DNA of 64,000 nt, from NCBI GenBank assembly GCA_964548535.1, contig CAZJRQ010000009.1, positions 3,315 through 67,314 of the forward strand, written 5' to 3'. Of this stretch, positions 25,014-34,383 are shown in pieces. Both the position numbers and the translations under genes were made by a program. Source of the stretch: CAZJRQ01 sp964548535. Its GTDB lineage: Bacteria; Bacillota; Clostridia; Oscillospirales; Ruminococcaceae. The notes beneath the pieces are model-generated. The model did no database searches, was not told the DNA's origin, and saw only the letters and a list, made by a program, of their open reading frames with translations. Positions within the stretch are counted from its first letter, which is position 1. Each line of letters starts with the position of its first letter.

Positions 25014-25517
25014 CTATAACCTATCGTTAAATTTATAACCAATTCCCCAAATTGTTAAAATAAATTCCGGCTCGTCAGGATGGTGTTCTATTTTTTTTCT
25101 AAGCTTTCTTATAAACGCCATAATATTACTATCAGCTAGTAGATAATCTTCATCCCAAACTGCCTGATAAATCTGCTCTTTTGTATAAACCTCGCCTTTG
25201 TTTTGAGCAAGAAAATATAAGATATCAAACTCTTTAGGTGTCAAAGAAATATCTTCACCACCTCTTGTAACCGTTCTGCTTTTTGCCTTTATTTCTAAAT
25301 CTCCAGCAATAATATCAGCCGATACATTCTCTGAAACAGTTTGAATTTCCCCAGTCATTCCAAGCATTAAAGTTACAACATCACCAGTCATTAAGTCCTC
25401 AAGACCTTGCGTAAATTCGTCACAACCGCTAAATCTAGGGTTTTCAGTTTTAATTTTATCATGAACCCACTTGACAAATTGAGAATCCATTGTGATAAAG
25501 CTAGCATTTTTTTTCAT
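25014..25517 (-). CDS. OmpR-type winged-helix protein without a receiver
   Basis: A 167-residue protein. The C-terminal ~95 residues are an OmpR/PhoB DNA-binding domain (LTPKEFDILYFLAQNKGEVY, then DSNIMAFIRKLRKKIE, and WGIGYKFN). The first ~65 residues are not a normal receiver: no phospho-acceptor Asp pattern or Lys switch is seen. It may sense something other than phosphorylation or act constitutively. The gene follows the second Mg ATPase gene after 15 bases, so the two are co-transcribed. It is a candidate regulator of the magnesium block. Confidence 0.8.
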   Translation of the reverse strand: MKKNASFITMDSQFVKWVHDKIKTENPRFSGCDEFTQGLEDLMTGDVVTLMLGMTGEIQTVSENVSADIIAGDLEIKAKSRTVTRGGEDISLTPKEFDILYFLAQNKGEVYTKEQIYQAVWDEDYLLADSNIMAFIRKLRKKIEHHPDEPEFILTIWGIGYKFNDRL

Positions 25518-25532
25518 AATGAATTCCCCCTT

Positions 25533-28196
25533 CTAAATCAATTCATGATATTTTTTAATGTAAATCTTCTTTACAATTGTAGTTGAAAGCAAATATAATA
25601 CCACGACCGTAAATAAGAAGATAAAATACCATAATGGAAGTTTAGTCAGTCCAAGCAGCCTTGCAGAACTAGAAAATGTAAGCGTAGTGAAAACTACAAT
25701 TCCAAGCACCGTTATAAATTCGACCGCCGCTGAGGCTCGGCTCTTTATAAATGGTGTATTTTTAGTTCTAAGCATGTGTATAATCATAATTTGAGTCCAC
25801 ATTGATTCCAAAAACCAGCCAGTTTGGAAGAGCGCTATATACTTAAGTTTCATATCAGCATCCGTAATCTGCGTAAAAAGAAGTCCTCCGCAAAATTGCG
25901 GACACAAAACAAAATACAAAAATGCAAATGTAATAATATCAAACACCGAACTAATCGGTCCAAAGAACATCATAAATCTGCCCAAACTTCGTCCAGACCA
26001 TTCCTTTGAAACTGCACATTCTTCCTCGTCAACTTTGTCCCAAGGAAGTACGATGCAAAGAATATCATACAAAAGATTTAAGAACAAAATCTGCACCGCA
26101 GTAATAGGCAAAAACGGTAAAAACGCACTCGCAATAACAATAGAAAAAATATTTCCGAAGTTAGAGCTGGCGGTAATTTTTATATACTTAGACATATTAA
26201 CAAAAGTTTTTCTGCCTTCCAAAATGCCTTCCTCAAGAACATTCAAATCCTTCTCAAGCAACACAACATCAGCAGCATCCTTAGCCGCATCAGCAGCAGT
26301 ATCTACTGATATTCCAACGTCAGCCTCACTAATTGCAGGGATATCATTTATTCCGTCACCCAAAAATCCTACAGTATGACCGTTGTAGCGAAGTGCTGAC
26401 AAAATGCTCGCCTTTTGTGTCGGACTAAGCTCAGCAAAAACATCAACTTCCTCAACCGCAAACATCAAATCACTGTCAGACATTTTTTCAAGCTGAGCAC
26501 CTGTTAATATATTTTTATAATCAATCCCAACCCTCTTGCAGACAGAAACCGCAACGTCAGCATTATCTCCAGTAAGAATTTTTGTTGACACATTTAGATT
26601 TTTAAGCTTTTCAATTGACTGTGCAGCAGACTTCTTCGGAGCATCAAAAAACGCCAAATATCCAACCAAAGTCAAATCATTTTCATCACTCTGATAAAAG
26701 TCGTGATCCTTATCCAACACCTTTTTGGCAACGGCAATAACCTTCATTCCGTCCTGCAGCATATCTAAAACTACAGCGTCAACATTACTTTTACTATCCT
26801 CATCAATAGGAATTTTCTCGCCATTAAATTCAATATAACTGCAACGTGAAAACACCTCATCAATGTCGCCCTTAATAATCAACAAGTTGTTATCATTTTT
26901 ATCAGACACAAATGTGCTAACATATTTTCGCTCGTAATCAAACGGAATTTCATCAAGCTTTTGATGATTGTTTTCAAGATTTTCAAAATGAATCTTCTTA
27001 TCCTGCATACTTTTACATTTCAAAATCGCCTCATCAATAGGATTTCTAACACCAGAATGATACAAGCTATTTAGATAACCCAAATCTAAAACATCAGAAC
27101 TTTCATTGCCCAAAATATCCATATAATATTCAAGCAGAATGTCCTCGCTAGTAAGCGTTCCAGTTTTATCAGCGCATAAAATATCCATACAGCCAAAAAC
27201 CTGCATAGCATTAATGTTCTTAATAAGAGTCTGCTTTTTAGACATCGAAAGACTTCCCCTAGCAAGACAAGCGGTGATAACCATTGGCAGCATTTCAGGT
27301 GTAAGCCCAACAGCAACAGACAAGGCAAACAAAAATGACTCAATCCAATTTCCCTTAGTAATTCCTGAAACAACAAAAACTATTGGAATCAAAACCGCCA
27401 TAAACCTAAGCATTACCCGTGCAATTGAATTAGCACCCTGCTCAAACCTAGTGCGTTTGTTGGCAACCTTATCAGCACATCCGCCATACAAAGTATCCTC
27501 ACCAACCGCAAGAACAATCCCCTCGCCTTTACCACTTATGATAACTGTTCCCATAAAAGCTAGATTGTCATATTCAGACAAAGACATATATTCTTGATAT
27601 TCACATTTATCACTATTTTTTTCTGAAATATTACTCTCGCCAGTAATAGCTGCTTGTGAAACAAACAAGTCAGTCGCTTTTGAAATACGCAAATCAGCAG
27701 GAATACGATCGCCCGCCGACAGCAAAATATAATCACCAACAACAAGCTGATCGGCAGTGGTGTTAATAATTACTCCGTCACGCTTTATTTTGACATCAGC
27801 ATTTACCAACCTTTGAAATTTGTCAGACGCTTTCTTCGATCGAATTTCCTGAAAAAAACGAATAGAACCACTCAGCAAAATCATAATAAATATCACAAAA
27901 ACCGTAGTAAAATTCTTGCTTTGTAAATCACTTATAAAAACATCAGTTATGTAAGAAACTACCGCAATAACAAATAAAATCACAGTAAAAGGATTTACAA
28001 ACGCACGTCTCAGCCTATTTAAAATAGTATCAGTCTTGTTTTTGCTAATAACATTTGAACCGTATTCTTTTCTCATATGCTCAATCTGATCCAATTTGAG
28101 CCCATTAGCTGATGTATCCAAATCGTAAAAAGCATCTTCAACATAGCTGTTAGAATACTTTTTCATACGGCTATTTATCATTCCTACTTTACCCAA
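25533..28196 (-). CDS. Magnesium-importing P-type ATPase, second copy
   Basis: An 887-residue P-type ATPase of the MgtA/MgtB class: ITGESNISEK, DILCADKTGTLTSE, TGDNADVA and GDGINDIPA motifs, with the same C-terminal helix order as the first copy. The start is a TTG at 28196 behind AGGAGG (seven bases). Codon use is like that of its neighbours. It has no GC-rich leader, unlike the first copy, and a plain sigma-A promoter lies at 28260-28288, so the two pumps are probably regulated differently. It heads an operon with the winged-helix gene. Confidence 0.9.
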   Translation of the reverse strand: MGKVGMINSRMKKYSNSYVEDAFYDLDTSANGLKLDQIEHMRKEYGSNVISKNKTDTILNRLRRAFVNPFTVILFVIAVVSYITDVFISDLQSKNFTTVFVIFIMILLSGSIRFFQEIRSKKASDKFQRLVNADVKIKRDGVIINTTADQLVVGDYILLSAGDRIPADLRISKATDLFVSQAAITGESNISEKNSDKCEYQEYMSLSEYDNLAFMGTVIISGKGEGIVLAVGEDTLYGGCADKVANKRTRFEQGANSIARVMLRFMAVLIPIVFVVSGITKGNWIESFLFALSVAVGLTPEMLPMVITACLARGSLSMSKKQTLIKNINAMQVFGCMDILCADKTGTLTSEDILLEYYMDILGNESSDVLDLGYLNSLYHSGVRNPIDEAILKCKSMQDKKIHFENLENNHQKLDEIPFDYERKYVSTFVSDKNDNNLLIIKGDIDEVFSRCSYIEFNGEKIPIDEDSKSNVDAVVLDMLQDGMKVIAVAKKVLDKDHDFYQSDENDLTLVGYLAFFDAPKKSAAQSIEKLKNLNVSTKILTGDNADVAVSVCKRVGIDYKNILTGAQLEKMSDSDLMFAVEEVDVFAELSPTQKASILSALRYNGHTVGFLGDGINDIPAISEADVGISVDTAADAAKDAADVVLLEKDLNVLEEGILEGRKTFVNMSKYIKITASSNFGNIFSIVIASAFLPFLPITAVQILFLNLLYDILCIVLPWDKVDEEECAVSKEWSGRSLGRFMMFFGPISSVFDIITFAFLYFVLCPQFCGGLLFTQITDADMKLKYIALFQTGWFLESMWTQIMIIHMLRTKNTPFIKSRASAAVEFITVLGIVVFTTLTFSSSARLLGLTKLPLWYFIFLFTVVVLYLLSTTIVKKIYIKKYHELI

Positions 28197-28259
28197 AACA
28201 AAACCTCCTTTTAATCATAAATAGCAAAAGAACTTCTATTTTTACACATATCCTTTTTC

Positions 28260-28288
28260 ATTATAACACATAAAAAAGTTGCGGTCAA
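28260..28288 (-). promoter_or_regulatory. Promoter of the second Mg ATPase gene
   Basis: On the minus strand TTGACC (28283-28288), a 17-bp spacer and TATAAT (28260-28265). The start codon is 64 bases downstream. Confidence 0.72.
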
Positions 28289-28320
28289 TCTTTACAAAAT
28301 ATATCTTTTTATGCTTGCAA

Positions 28321-28360
28321 TCGTGATTTATGGTATGATATCGTGATTTATGGTATGATT
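28321..28360 (+). repeat. Tandem 20-bp duplication carrying a -10 box
   Basis: Two adjacent copies of TCGTGATTTATGGTATGAT differ only in the last base of the 20-bp unit. Each copy contains an extended -10-like TGGTATGAT. The right-hand copy sits 14 bases before the ATG of a small membrane protein gene. Confidence 0.85.
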
Positions 28361-28372
28361 ATATATTTATGT

Positions 28373-28621
28373 ATGAAGTCAAAATCGATAAAAGAGCTAA
28401 TAATAAAAAATGCTGCATACGTTATCGAGATAATTATACTTATTTATCTGTTTAGTCAAAATGATGTTTTTGTTAAAATTTTCATAAAATTTAATCCTCA
28501 ATACGGCAATCCTAATGCGGGTTCTGGTTTCGGAGTTTTGTTATTCTTTGCTTTAAACACAATAATATTTTTTTGCTGTACTTTAGCAAATATTTTAAGT
28601 TCAACAAATTCAAAAAAATAA
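28373..28621 (+). CDS. Small two-helix membrane protein
   Basis: An 82-residue protein with a charged start (MKSKSIKELIIKN) and two hydrophobic helices (about 14-30 and 54-74). No ribosome site is seen before the ATG at 28373. If the -10 at 28354-28359 is used, the transcript would have a leader of only a few bases, so translation may be (nearly) leaderless. No family is recognised and the gene call is moderate. Confidence 0.5.
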   Translation: MKSKSIKELIIKNAAYVIEIIILIYLFSQNDVFVKIFIKFNPQYGNPNAGSGFGVLLFFALNTIIFFCCTLANILSSTNSKK

Positions 28622-28631
28622 AAATCAAACA

Positions 28632-28668
28632 AAAAAGATGAGTAGGTTAAAAACTACTCATCTTTTTG
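28632..28668. terminator. Bidirectional terminator
   Basis: AAAAGATGAGTAG and CTACTCATCTTTT form a 13-bp stem with A/T runs on both sides. It serves both the small membrane gene (plus) and the MoxR operon (minus). Confidence 0.8.
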
Positions 28669-28702
28669 ATTTTGCTATAAAAAATATCAATCTATAAAAC
28701 TA

Positions 28703-30043
28703 TTAACACAAAAAGAATTTAATACTGTATTTTTTCGTTCCCAAATAATATTTAGCATTAGAAAAGAAATCCTTGTAAAACTCCTTAAAGTCATTAAAAA
28801 CGCTGTCTGTTATAGAAACATTTCCATATTTCGCGCTAATAAATGTATTCGTGATAAATTCAATATCTATAGACGAATTTTTAATATTTTTAAATTTACC
28901 ATTAATCTTACCAGCATACTCATAAAACGTGTCACTTTCCCTTTTATCAAGTCCAACTTTCGAAAGCTTATGCAAATAATCCTGATAAAGATTTACAACC
29001 TGCTCTTTTCTATCTCCTTTAGAAATCAGTCTATTAAAGTGAATTTTTCGAACCAAAAGTTTTATACTAACAAAAAGTCCTATAATTATTATAACCAAAA
29101 GCACTATTTTCCAGTAATCTTTTTGTATATCATAAGTTACAGCCACAGCAGTTTCTGTATTCTCCTCATGATTTTTAACCGATTGCTGCACAGGTACTTC
29201 TTTTGGAGTGTCAGAAGATGTTAAATCATTCTCAACAGGTTTTTGAGGCGTTATTTTCTGCAAAATATTATTATTTAGAGTTTTCTCATGATTAAGATTT
29301 TGAGCTGAAAGATTATCATCATACAAGTGAATTTCAGATGAAATGCCTGCCTTTTTCAAAATATTCATAGACTTTAAAGATGTAATAATCTTAGTTTCAT
29401 AATTAGGCGGATTTAATGGTTTTATAATTGAAAAATATAAAACTCCAGATAAAACAAGGCTGACCGAACAAATAATTGTAATCATACCAGCAAACTTCAA
29501 GGAAGTTTTCGCCTTAATCTCCTCACCAAAATCAATTTTGTCCTGTTTGTATTTTCTATAAAAAAACGCACATGCACAACCTAAAATAAACAAAACAAAG
29601 CCCAATGACCAACTGTCATATCCGAGAATAGAAATGACAACGAAAATAGCATTAGACACCAAAATCAAAGCAACAATTCCAATAGTATGCCTGCTTAAAA
29701 GAAAAATAATTAGGCTAGTCAACAAAACTATCGCAATGATTGTAAGAGTGTAAACACCTAACGAAAAAAAATTAGCTATTCCAATTATGCCTGTAAGCAC
29801 TAACAAAACTACACCAGCTATAGCTGTTTTTTTACTTGTTGCAAAAACAAAGAACAACATCTGTAAAATAAAAATAGCCACAGTTACTAAAAGCGTAATC
29901 TTAAGTGTGCGATTTGCAAAATAAAATCTCTCTGGAACATAAAAAGCCTCAGCTATATTAAGAGCTACACTAACACTCATCATAGTGCAAATTATTATTT
30001 CAAAAATAGATTTTTTCAAATTCAAAAAAACTTTATCCAACAT
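28703..30043 (-). CDS. Membrane protein of a MoxR/DUF58 operon
   Basis: A 446-residue protein: five to six hydrophobic helices in the first ~190 residues, an extracytoplasmic stretch, one further helix (about 315-335) and a C-terminal soluble helical region (SKVGLDKRESDTFYEYAGKI, then IEFITNTFISAKYG) resembling the DUF4129 end of transglutaminase-type proteins of MoxR operons. The catalytic transglutaminase domain itself is not seen. The ATG at 30043 has AAGGAG upstream and overlaps the DUF58 stop by 11 bases. The function is unknown, possibly cell-surface assembly. Confidence 0.65.
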   Translation of the reverse strand: MLDKVFLNLKKSIFEIIICTMMSVSVALNIAEAFYVPERFYFANRTLKITLLVTVAIFILQMLFFVFATSKKTAIAGVVLLVLTGIIGIANFFSLGVYTLTIIAIVLLTSLIIFLLSRHTIGIVALILVSNAIFVVISILGYDSWSLGFVLFILGCACAFFYRKYKQDKIDFGEEIKAKTSLKFAGMITIICSVSLVLSGVLYFSIIKPLNPPNYETKIITSLKSMNILKKAGISSEIHLYDDNLSAQNLNHEKTLNNNILQKITPQKPVENDLTSSDTPKEVPVQQSVKNHEENTETAVAVTYDIQKDYWKIVLLVIIIIGLFVSIKLLVRKIHFNRLISKGDRKEQVVNLYQDYLHKLSKVGLDKRESDTFYEYAGKINGKFKNIKNSSIDIEFITNTFISAKYGNVSITDSVFNDFKEFYKDFFSNAKYYLGTKKYSIKFFLC

Positions 30044-31217
30044 TTTGTATCTCCTTTGCACAATTCAAAACATGGTATGTAATATTATTTTCTTCAAGAT
30101 ACAAAAGCTCACGACTTGATGATGTCTCAAATTTTGACTTAGGTCTTGCATAATATACACAAGGCTGTTTATTTGCATTTTTCAATTCAGAAAGCAACTG
30201 CACTTTATGCTCATTTATATTTGATGAACAAAAAACAATATTTCCTGATTGATTAGAAGAATAGCACTGCTCTTTCAAAAGACTATCAATATTGAAATCA
30301 GTGTTATGCGCCTTTGAGATTTCATCCACAAATGGTTTCAGTTCGTAAAAATGAGGTGGTGCATATCTTTGCTTAACCCCATTTTTAGCGTACAAAATCT
30401 CATATTTATACCCATACTTTTTAGCATGATGAGCAACAGAAAGTGCTGTTTCAATAATAGTATCGCGAAGCTGCATTGTTTCTTCATCATTTTCTCCTAA
30501 GCAATCAAGGTCTAAAATTATCGATATTCCACCTGAAGAAAATCTTTCAAACTGATTAGTATAAAAGCTTTCTCCTCTGCTTGATAATTTCCAATGAATA
30601 TATTTTATAGAATCACCCTGTTCATATTCGCGCACACCTGCATAATCATTACCGCCCATAATACTAGTGCTTGATTTTGATGTTTCATCAGAATAAGCCA
30701 TCAAATCTCCACTGCTTTGATAATTATAAATCATAGGCTTTACAAGAACTTCAGCTGAATTATTTGATTTCACCTTAATACTAAATATTGAAAAAAGTCC
30801 ATAAATTCGCATATCTTGTATTCCAACGTGATACTGTCCAATATGATTCATTTTAACGTTAATATTAAATTCTTTGTTCTCAAAAGATTCAAGCATAAAA
30901 CAGGCTGATTTGTTGTAGACGTCTTCTCCATTCTCGGCACTAACAGAAAATGTAGTTTGTATTTTCGGAAAAAACAAAAACGATTTATTCTTAACATTCA
31001 TCTTAAGCTGAACATCATCATCTCTGTAACACTCCGTAGATTCAAGCATATCCATACTTTCAATAGAAAGCTTTAGTAACAATGTATACGCTGCCGATAT
31101 CACACTTAACAAAATAAAAAAAACTACAGCAATATAAGCATACATACTATTAGTAATAAAAACAGGAAAAAACAACGCAAGCAAAACGAAAATATAAAAA
31201 GCTATTTTTTTCTTCAT
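30033..31217 (-). CDS. DUF58 domain protein
   Basis: A 394-residue protein with two N-terminal membrane helices, a beta-rich middle, and the DUF58 signature GVREYEQGDSIKYIHWKLSS (about residues 195-215), followed by a von Willebrand A-like region. DUF58 proteins accompany MoxR AAA+ ATPases and are thought to be their clients or adaptors. The gene is 16 bases downstream of moxR and overlaps the next gene. Confidence 0.85.
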   Translation of the reverse strand: MKKKIAFYIFVLLALFFPVFITNSMYAYIAVVFFILLSVISAAYTLLLKLSIESMDMLESTECYRDDDVQLKMNVKNKSFLFFPKIQTTFSVSAENGEDVYNKSACFMLESFENKEFNINVKMNHIGQYHVGIQDMRIYGLFSIFSIKVKSNNSAEVLVKPMIYNYQSSGDLMAYSDETSKSSTSIMGGNDYAGVREYEQGDSIKYIHWKLSSRGESFYTNQFERFSSGGISIILDLDCLGENDEETMQLRDTIIETALSVAHHAKKYGYKYEILYAKNGVKQRYAPPHFYELKPFVDEISKAHNTDFNIDSLLKEQCYSSNQSGNIVFCSSNINEHKVQLLSELKNANKQPCVYYARPKSKFETSSSRELLYLEENNITYHVLNCAKEIQNVG

Positions 31218-31233
31218 AACATTTCACCTTTCC

Positions 31234-32220
31234 TTATAGCATGGATATCGCTGTATTATCTACAATTGACCTAATAATTTGTTCTTTGGATTTTTTAGCA
31301 ATCTTTGCATCATGACTAAGAACTACCCTGTGCGCTAAAACTGCCTCAGCAAGATATTTAACATCATCAGGAATTACGTAATCTCTGCCGCAGAACAAAG
31401 CGTAGGCTTGCGAAAGTGAATAAAGTGCAATTCCTCCTCTCGGACTAGCTCCCTGCAACAAATCAGCATTGTTTCTAGTAGCTGTCACCAAACTTACAAT
31501 ATACCTTGCAACAGATTCTTCAACGAATACATTTTCAACTTCTTCTTTAACAGCAATAATCTCTTCAGGAGCAGCAACAGATTTTAATGATGCTTTTGCT
31601 TTTTTTGAATTTGTAAGGATTTTCATCTCCTCATTAGGACTAGGATATCCAAGTGAAATTCTTATAGCAAAACGATCAATTTGAGCCTCCGGCAAAGGGT
31701 AAGTTCCCAAATGCTCACTAGGATTTTGCGTGGCAAGAACCATAAAAGGATCTCTCATCTTATAAGTAACTGAATCAACAGTTGTCTGATGTTCTTCCAT
31801 AATCTCAAGTAAGCTTGCCTGAGTTTTAGCCGGTGCTCTGTTAATCTCATCAGCAAGGACAATGTTGCTCATAACTGCACCTGGTCTAAATTCAAACTCA
31901 CCGCTTTTTTGATTATACATAGAATATCCGCTTATGTCTGACGGCATTGTATCAGGAGTAAACTGAATTCTCTTAAACCCACACGAAACAGATTGAGCAA
32001 GTGAATTTACCAGCGTAGTTTTTCCAACACCTGGAATATCCTCAATAAGAACATGACCACCAGTAATCAGAGCCAAAACAGTCAGTTCAACCGCCTTACG
32101 TTTATCTACAATAACTGTTTCAATATTATCTACTATTTTAACTAACAGCTTTTGCGACTGAGTCATTTGGTCGGCTTTTGTTTTAGAATGTGTAACTGAG
32201 ATGTTGTTTTTTGCAAGCAT
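31234..32220 (-). CDS. MoxR-family AAA+ ATPase
   Basis: A 328-residue ATPase with Walker A EDIPGVGKTTL, Walker B NIVLADEINRAPAK, sensor 1 ATQNPSEH and sensor 2 GASPRG. MoxR proteins act as chaperones that activate or assemble von Willebrand A-containing partners, here presumably the DUF58 protein. The ATG at 32220 has GGAGGG upstream; the in-frame extension to 32295 overlaps the promoter at 32294-32321 and is not translated. Confidence 0.9.
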   Translation of the reverse strand: MLAKNNISVTHSKTKADQMTQSQKLLVKIVDNIETVIVDKRKAVELTVLALITGGHVLIEDIPGVGKTTLVNSLAQSVSCGFKRIQFTPDTMPSDISGYSMYNQKSGEFEFRPGAVMSNIVLADEINRAPAKTQASLLEIMEEHQTTVDSVTYKMRDPFMVLATQNPSEHLGTYPLPEAQIDRFAIRISLGYPSPNEEMKILTNSKKAKASLKSVAAPEEIIAVKEEVENVFVEESVARYIVSLVTATRNNADLLQGASPRGGIALYSLSQAYALFCGRDYVIPDDVKYLAEAVLAHRVVLSHDAKIAKKSKEQIIRSIVDNTAISML

Positions 32221-32293
32221 AATAAATCCCTCCATGTATAGAATATTTAACGATAAATTAATTGCCGTCTTATTGTTTTTTACTATAAATACC

Positions 32294-32321
32294 ATTATAC
32301 AGTATAACGATTAATTTGTAA
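32294..32321 (-). promoter_or_regulatory. Promoter of the MoxR operon
   Basis: On the minus strand TTACAA (32316-32321), a 16-bp spacer and TATAAT (32294-32299) lie 74 bases before the moxR ATG. Confidence 0.6.
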
Positions 32322-32593
32322 ATGCAAAATCATACAAAAAGTTATAATTTGTGTTCAAACGTGATATAGCAACACCTTTACGACAGCTTTTTTGTGCAAA
32401 ACAACAGTACAAATATTTACATAATTTAGATATTACATATAGAGAAAACCTAATTATATGTACAATTAGTACATAATCGCATATAATATACTTAATTTTA
32501 TAACGTAAACATCATATTTGACATAACTATATTTAGTATCAGGCACGTATTTTATTACAACTAAACGAAATTGTAAGAAACGTGATTAATTGC
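32322..32593. other. AT-rich intergenic region
   Basis: No gene is recognised between the divergent moxR and importer operons. There are several AT-rich words but no strong hairpin with a T tract and no conserved riboswitch core that I can see. Confidence 0.4.
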
Positions 32594-32622
32594 TTGACTT
32601 TTCAAACAAAATGATATATCAT
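32594..32622 (+). promoter_or_regulatory. Promoter of the FecCD-type importer operon
   Basis: TTGACT (32594-32599), a 17-bp spacer and TATCAT (32617-32622), about 76 bases before the GTG start of the first binding-protein gene. Confidence 0.6.
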
Positions 32623-32697
32623 AATATACAACACAAGCAGTAGTTTAACATAAAAATGAAATTAAATGCAAACTCCTCACATGAAAGGATGATTTTG

Positions 32698-34281
32698 GTG
32701 AAATTCAATGAATTCAAAAAACAAATAGCTTTTTTAGCAGCAGTTGCTGTTTTGGGAACTAGTATAATTATACCGGCAAGTGCAGAAATGTTGCCTCCCT
32801 CAAATCCAACTTCCACTGATAGCAACGTAATAAAAGTCGCAGGAAGCGGCGCAACAGGAGTAATGCTTGAAATGCTTGGCGGAAACCTAGTTGGTGCCGA
32901 TGCAGTTCATCTTTCAACAGCTAAAATGCCATTGTTCATGCCAGTATTTGGCACAGACAACAACGACACCCCCGATCCATATCTATACAATGCTTTTTAT
33001 AACACTGCAGTTACAGATGACGAAAAGGTTGAAAATGCATCTCAAACCGCTTATCAATCAGTCAGCGGTCCAGGAGCATTAATCACCGAAGCCGACAGCG
33101 ACGGAATTATCCCAATGCTAAAATTCAGACCTGACTTTATCATTGGCAGTTCTACAGACGAAACACTCAAAGCTTGCATCGACGCGGTTCCCGATGAAGA
33201 AAACTACAACCCTGTACTCGGCGTAGGTCAGGGTATGGCCGATCCCGAGCAGATTATGGCAACAATCAAATCATTTGCAGAGGGTATGCAAAGTGTAATC
33301 GATAATTCTGACGAAAAAATAGTTGGCAGATACGGCGATCCAGCCGATATCGCTGAAGATTTCTGTGAATTTTATAATAGAACTATGAATTATTGCGAAG
33401 AAAAAGTTGCCTCTTTAAATAAAGAAAAAGTAAAAGTAATTAATGTAACTGGCATCAGCAGTTCCGAGTGGGCTGTTCAATATGGCGGCGCTGAGGATAT
33501 CTACAACAGATACATTGAAAAAGCAGGCGGTACTCCAATTGGTCAAGAAGATTTAGTAATGACAACTCACGAACTTACACAAGCCGATATTCTTTTAGCA
33601 TCTAACAATGATATTAAAACTGAACTAGAAAAGGCATTTGATTCAGCTGGATATTCTTCGAGTGAGATTCCATCAATCTATGTTACTCCACGTGGTGTAT
33701 ACGGCTGGCAGCTAAGATCACCAGAAGGAGCACTAACAGTCCCTTGGCTTACTTCAATTTTCTATCCTGAGCTTGCAAATAATGAAGAAATCAACCCCGT
33801 TTACACAACTGCATACTTTTATAAAAAATACTATCATTATACCGGAAAGCTAGAAGAACTGATTGGAACTGTGCTTACATCAAATTCACTTCCAGAAAGT
33901 TTATCAGTAGACCTAAGTGATTGGGATGACACAATTATTCCAGGCGTTGAGCCAGCTACTAAAGAGCCAGAGGAAAATGAATCGAGCAGCGAAAGTTCAT
34001 CAAACAGTGAATACTCAAGTGACATAGATTCAAGTAGCGAAAGTTCATCAAACAGTGAATACTCAAGCGACATTGATTCAAGCAGCCAAAGCTCGAGTGA
34101 CACTAACTCAAATAGTTCAACCTCAAGCAATACTACATCCAATACAACAAACTCAAATAAAACTAATGATAAAAATCCAGCAACTGGTGAATATGACATA
34201 TCCATGTCAATAATCATCCTTTCAGTTCTTGTTTTAGTTGGCGGTGCATTAACTGTAACAAACAAGAAAAAACGCAACTAA
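32698..34281 (+). CDS. Surface-anchored ABC substrate-binding protein
   Basis: A 527-residue protein. After a signal peptide (ending near PASA) comes a binding-protein fold of the siderophore/cobalamin/molybdate class (about residues 40-400, with IPMLKFRPDFIIGSS typical of the first lobe). A Ser/Asn linker with two exact 16-residue repeats follows, then a sorting-like end: NPATGE, a hydrophobic helix and a KKKRN tail. It has no lipobox. It therefore looks anchored in the wall or membrane by its C-terminus instead. The GTG at 32698 has AAAGGA upstream; the upstream ATG at 32656 would spoil the signal peptide. It is first in a five-gene importer operon. Confidence 0.78.
   Translation: MKFNEFKKQIAFLAAVAVLGTSIIIPASAEMLPPSNPTSTDSNVIKVAGSGATGVMLEMLGGNLVGADAVHLSTAKMPLFMPVFGTDNNDTPDPYLYNAFYNTAVTDDEKVENASQTAYQSVSGPGALITEADSDGIIPMLKFRPDFIIGSSTDETLKACIDAVPDEENYNPVLGVGQGMADPEQIMATIKSFAEGMQSVIDNSDEKIVGRYGDPADIAEDFCEFYNRTMNYCEEKVASLNKEKVKVINVTGISSSEWAVQYGGAEDIYNRYIEKAGGTPIGQEDLVMTTHELTQADILLASNNDIKTELEKAFDSAGYSSSEIPSIYVTPRGVYGWQLRSPEGALTVPWLTSIFYPELANNEEINPVYTTAYFYKKYYHYTGKLEELIGTVLTSNSLPESLSVDLSDWDDTIIPGVEPATKEPEENESSSESSSNSEYSSDIDSSSESSSNSEYSSDIDSSSQSSSDTNSNSSTSSNTTSNTTNSNKTNDKNPATGEYDISMSIIILSVLVLVGGALTVTNKKKRN
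33983..34085 (+). repeat. 48-bp tandem repeat in a Ser-rich linker
   Basis: Two in-frame copies encode SSSESSSNSEYSSDID. They lie between the binding domain and the NPATG sorting end and are prone to copy-number change. Confidence 0.8.
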
Positions 34282-34316
34282 GCAAATTAACATTAGATAA
34301 AACTCCAATAAGCATT

Positions 34317-34346
34317 TTGAGCAAATTCATATATGAATTTGCTCAA
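34317..34346 (+). terminator. Perfect palindrome between two binding-protein genes
   Basis: Arms of 14 bp (TTGAGCAAATTCAT / ATGAATTTGCTCAA) around two bases are followed by ATGTTTTATT. It probably acts as a partial terminator or 3'-end stabiliser, allowing the first binding protein to be made in excess. Confidence 0.6.
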
Positions 34347-34383
34347 ATGTTTTATTAATAGTAAATATTGGCGGTGAAAATTC

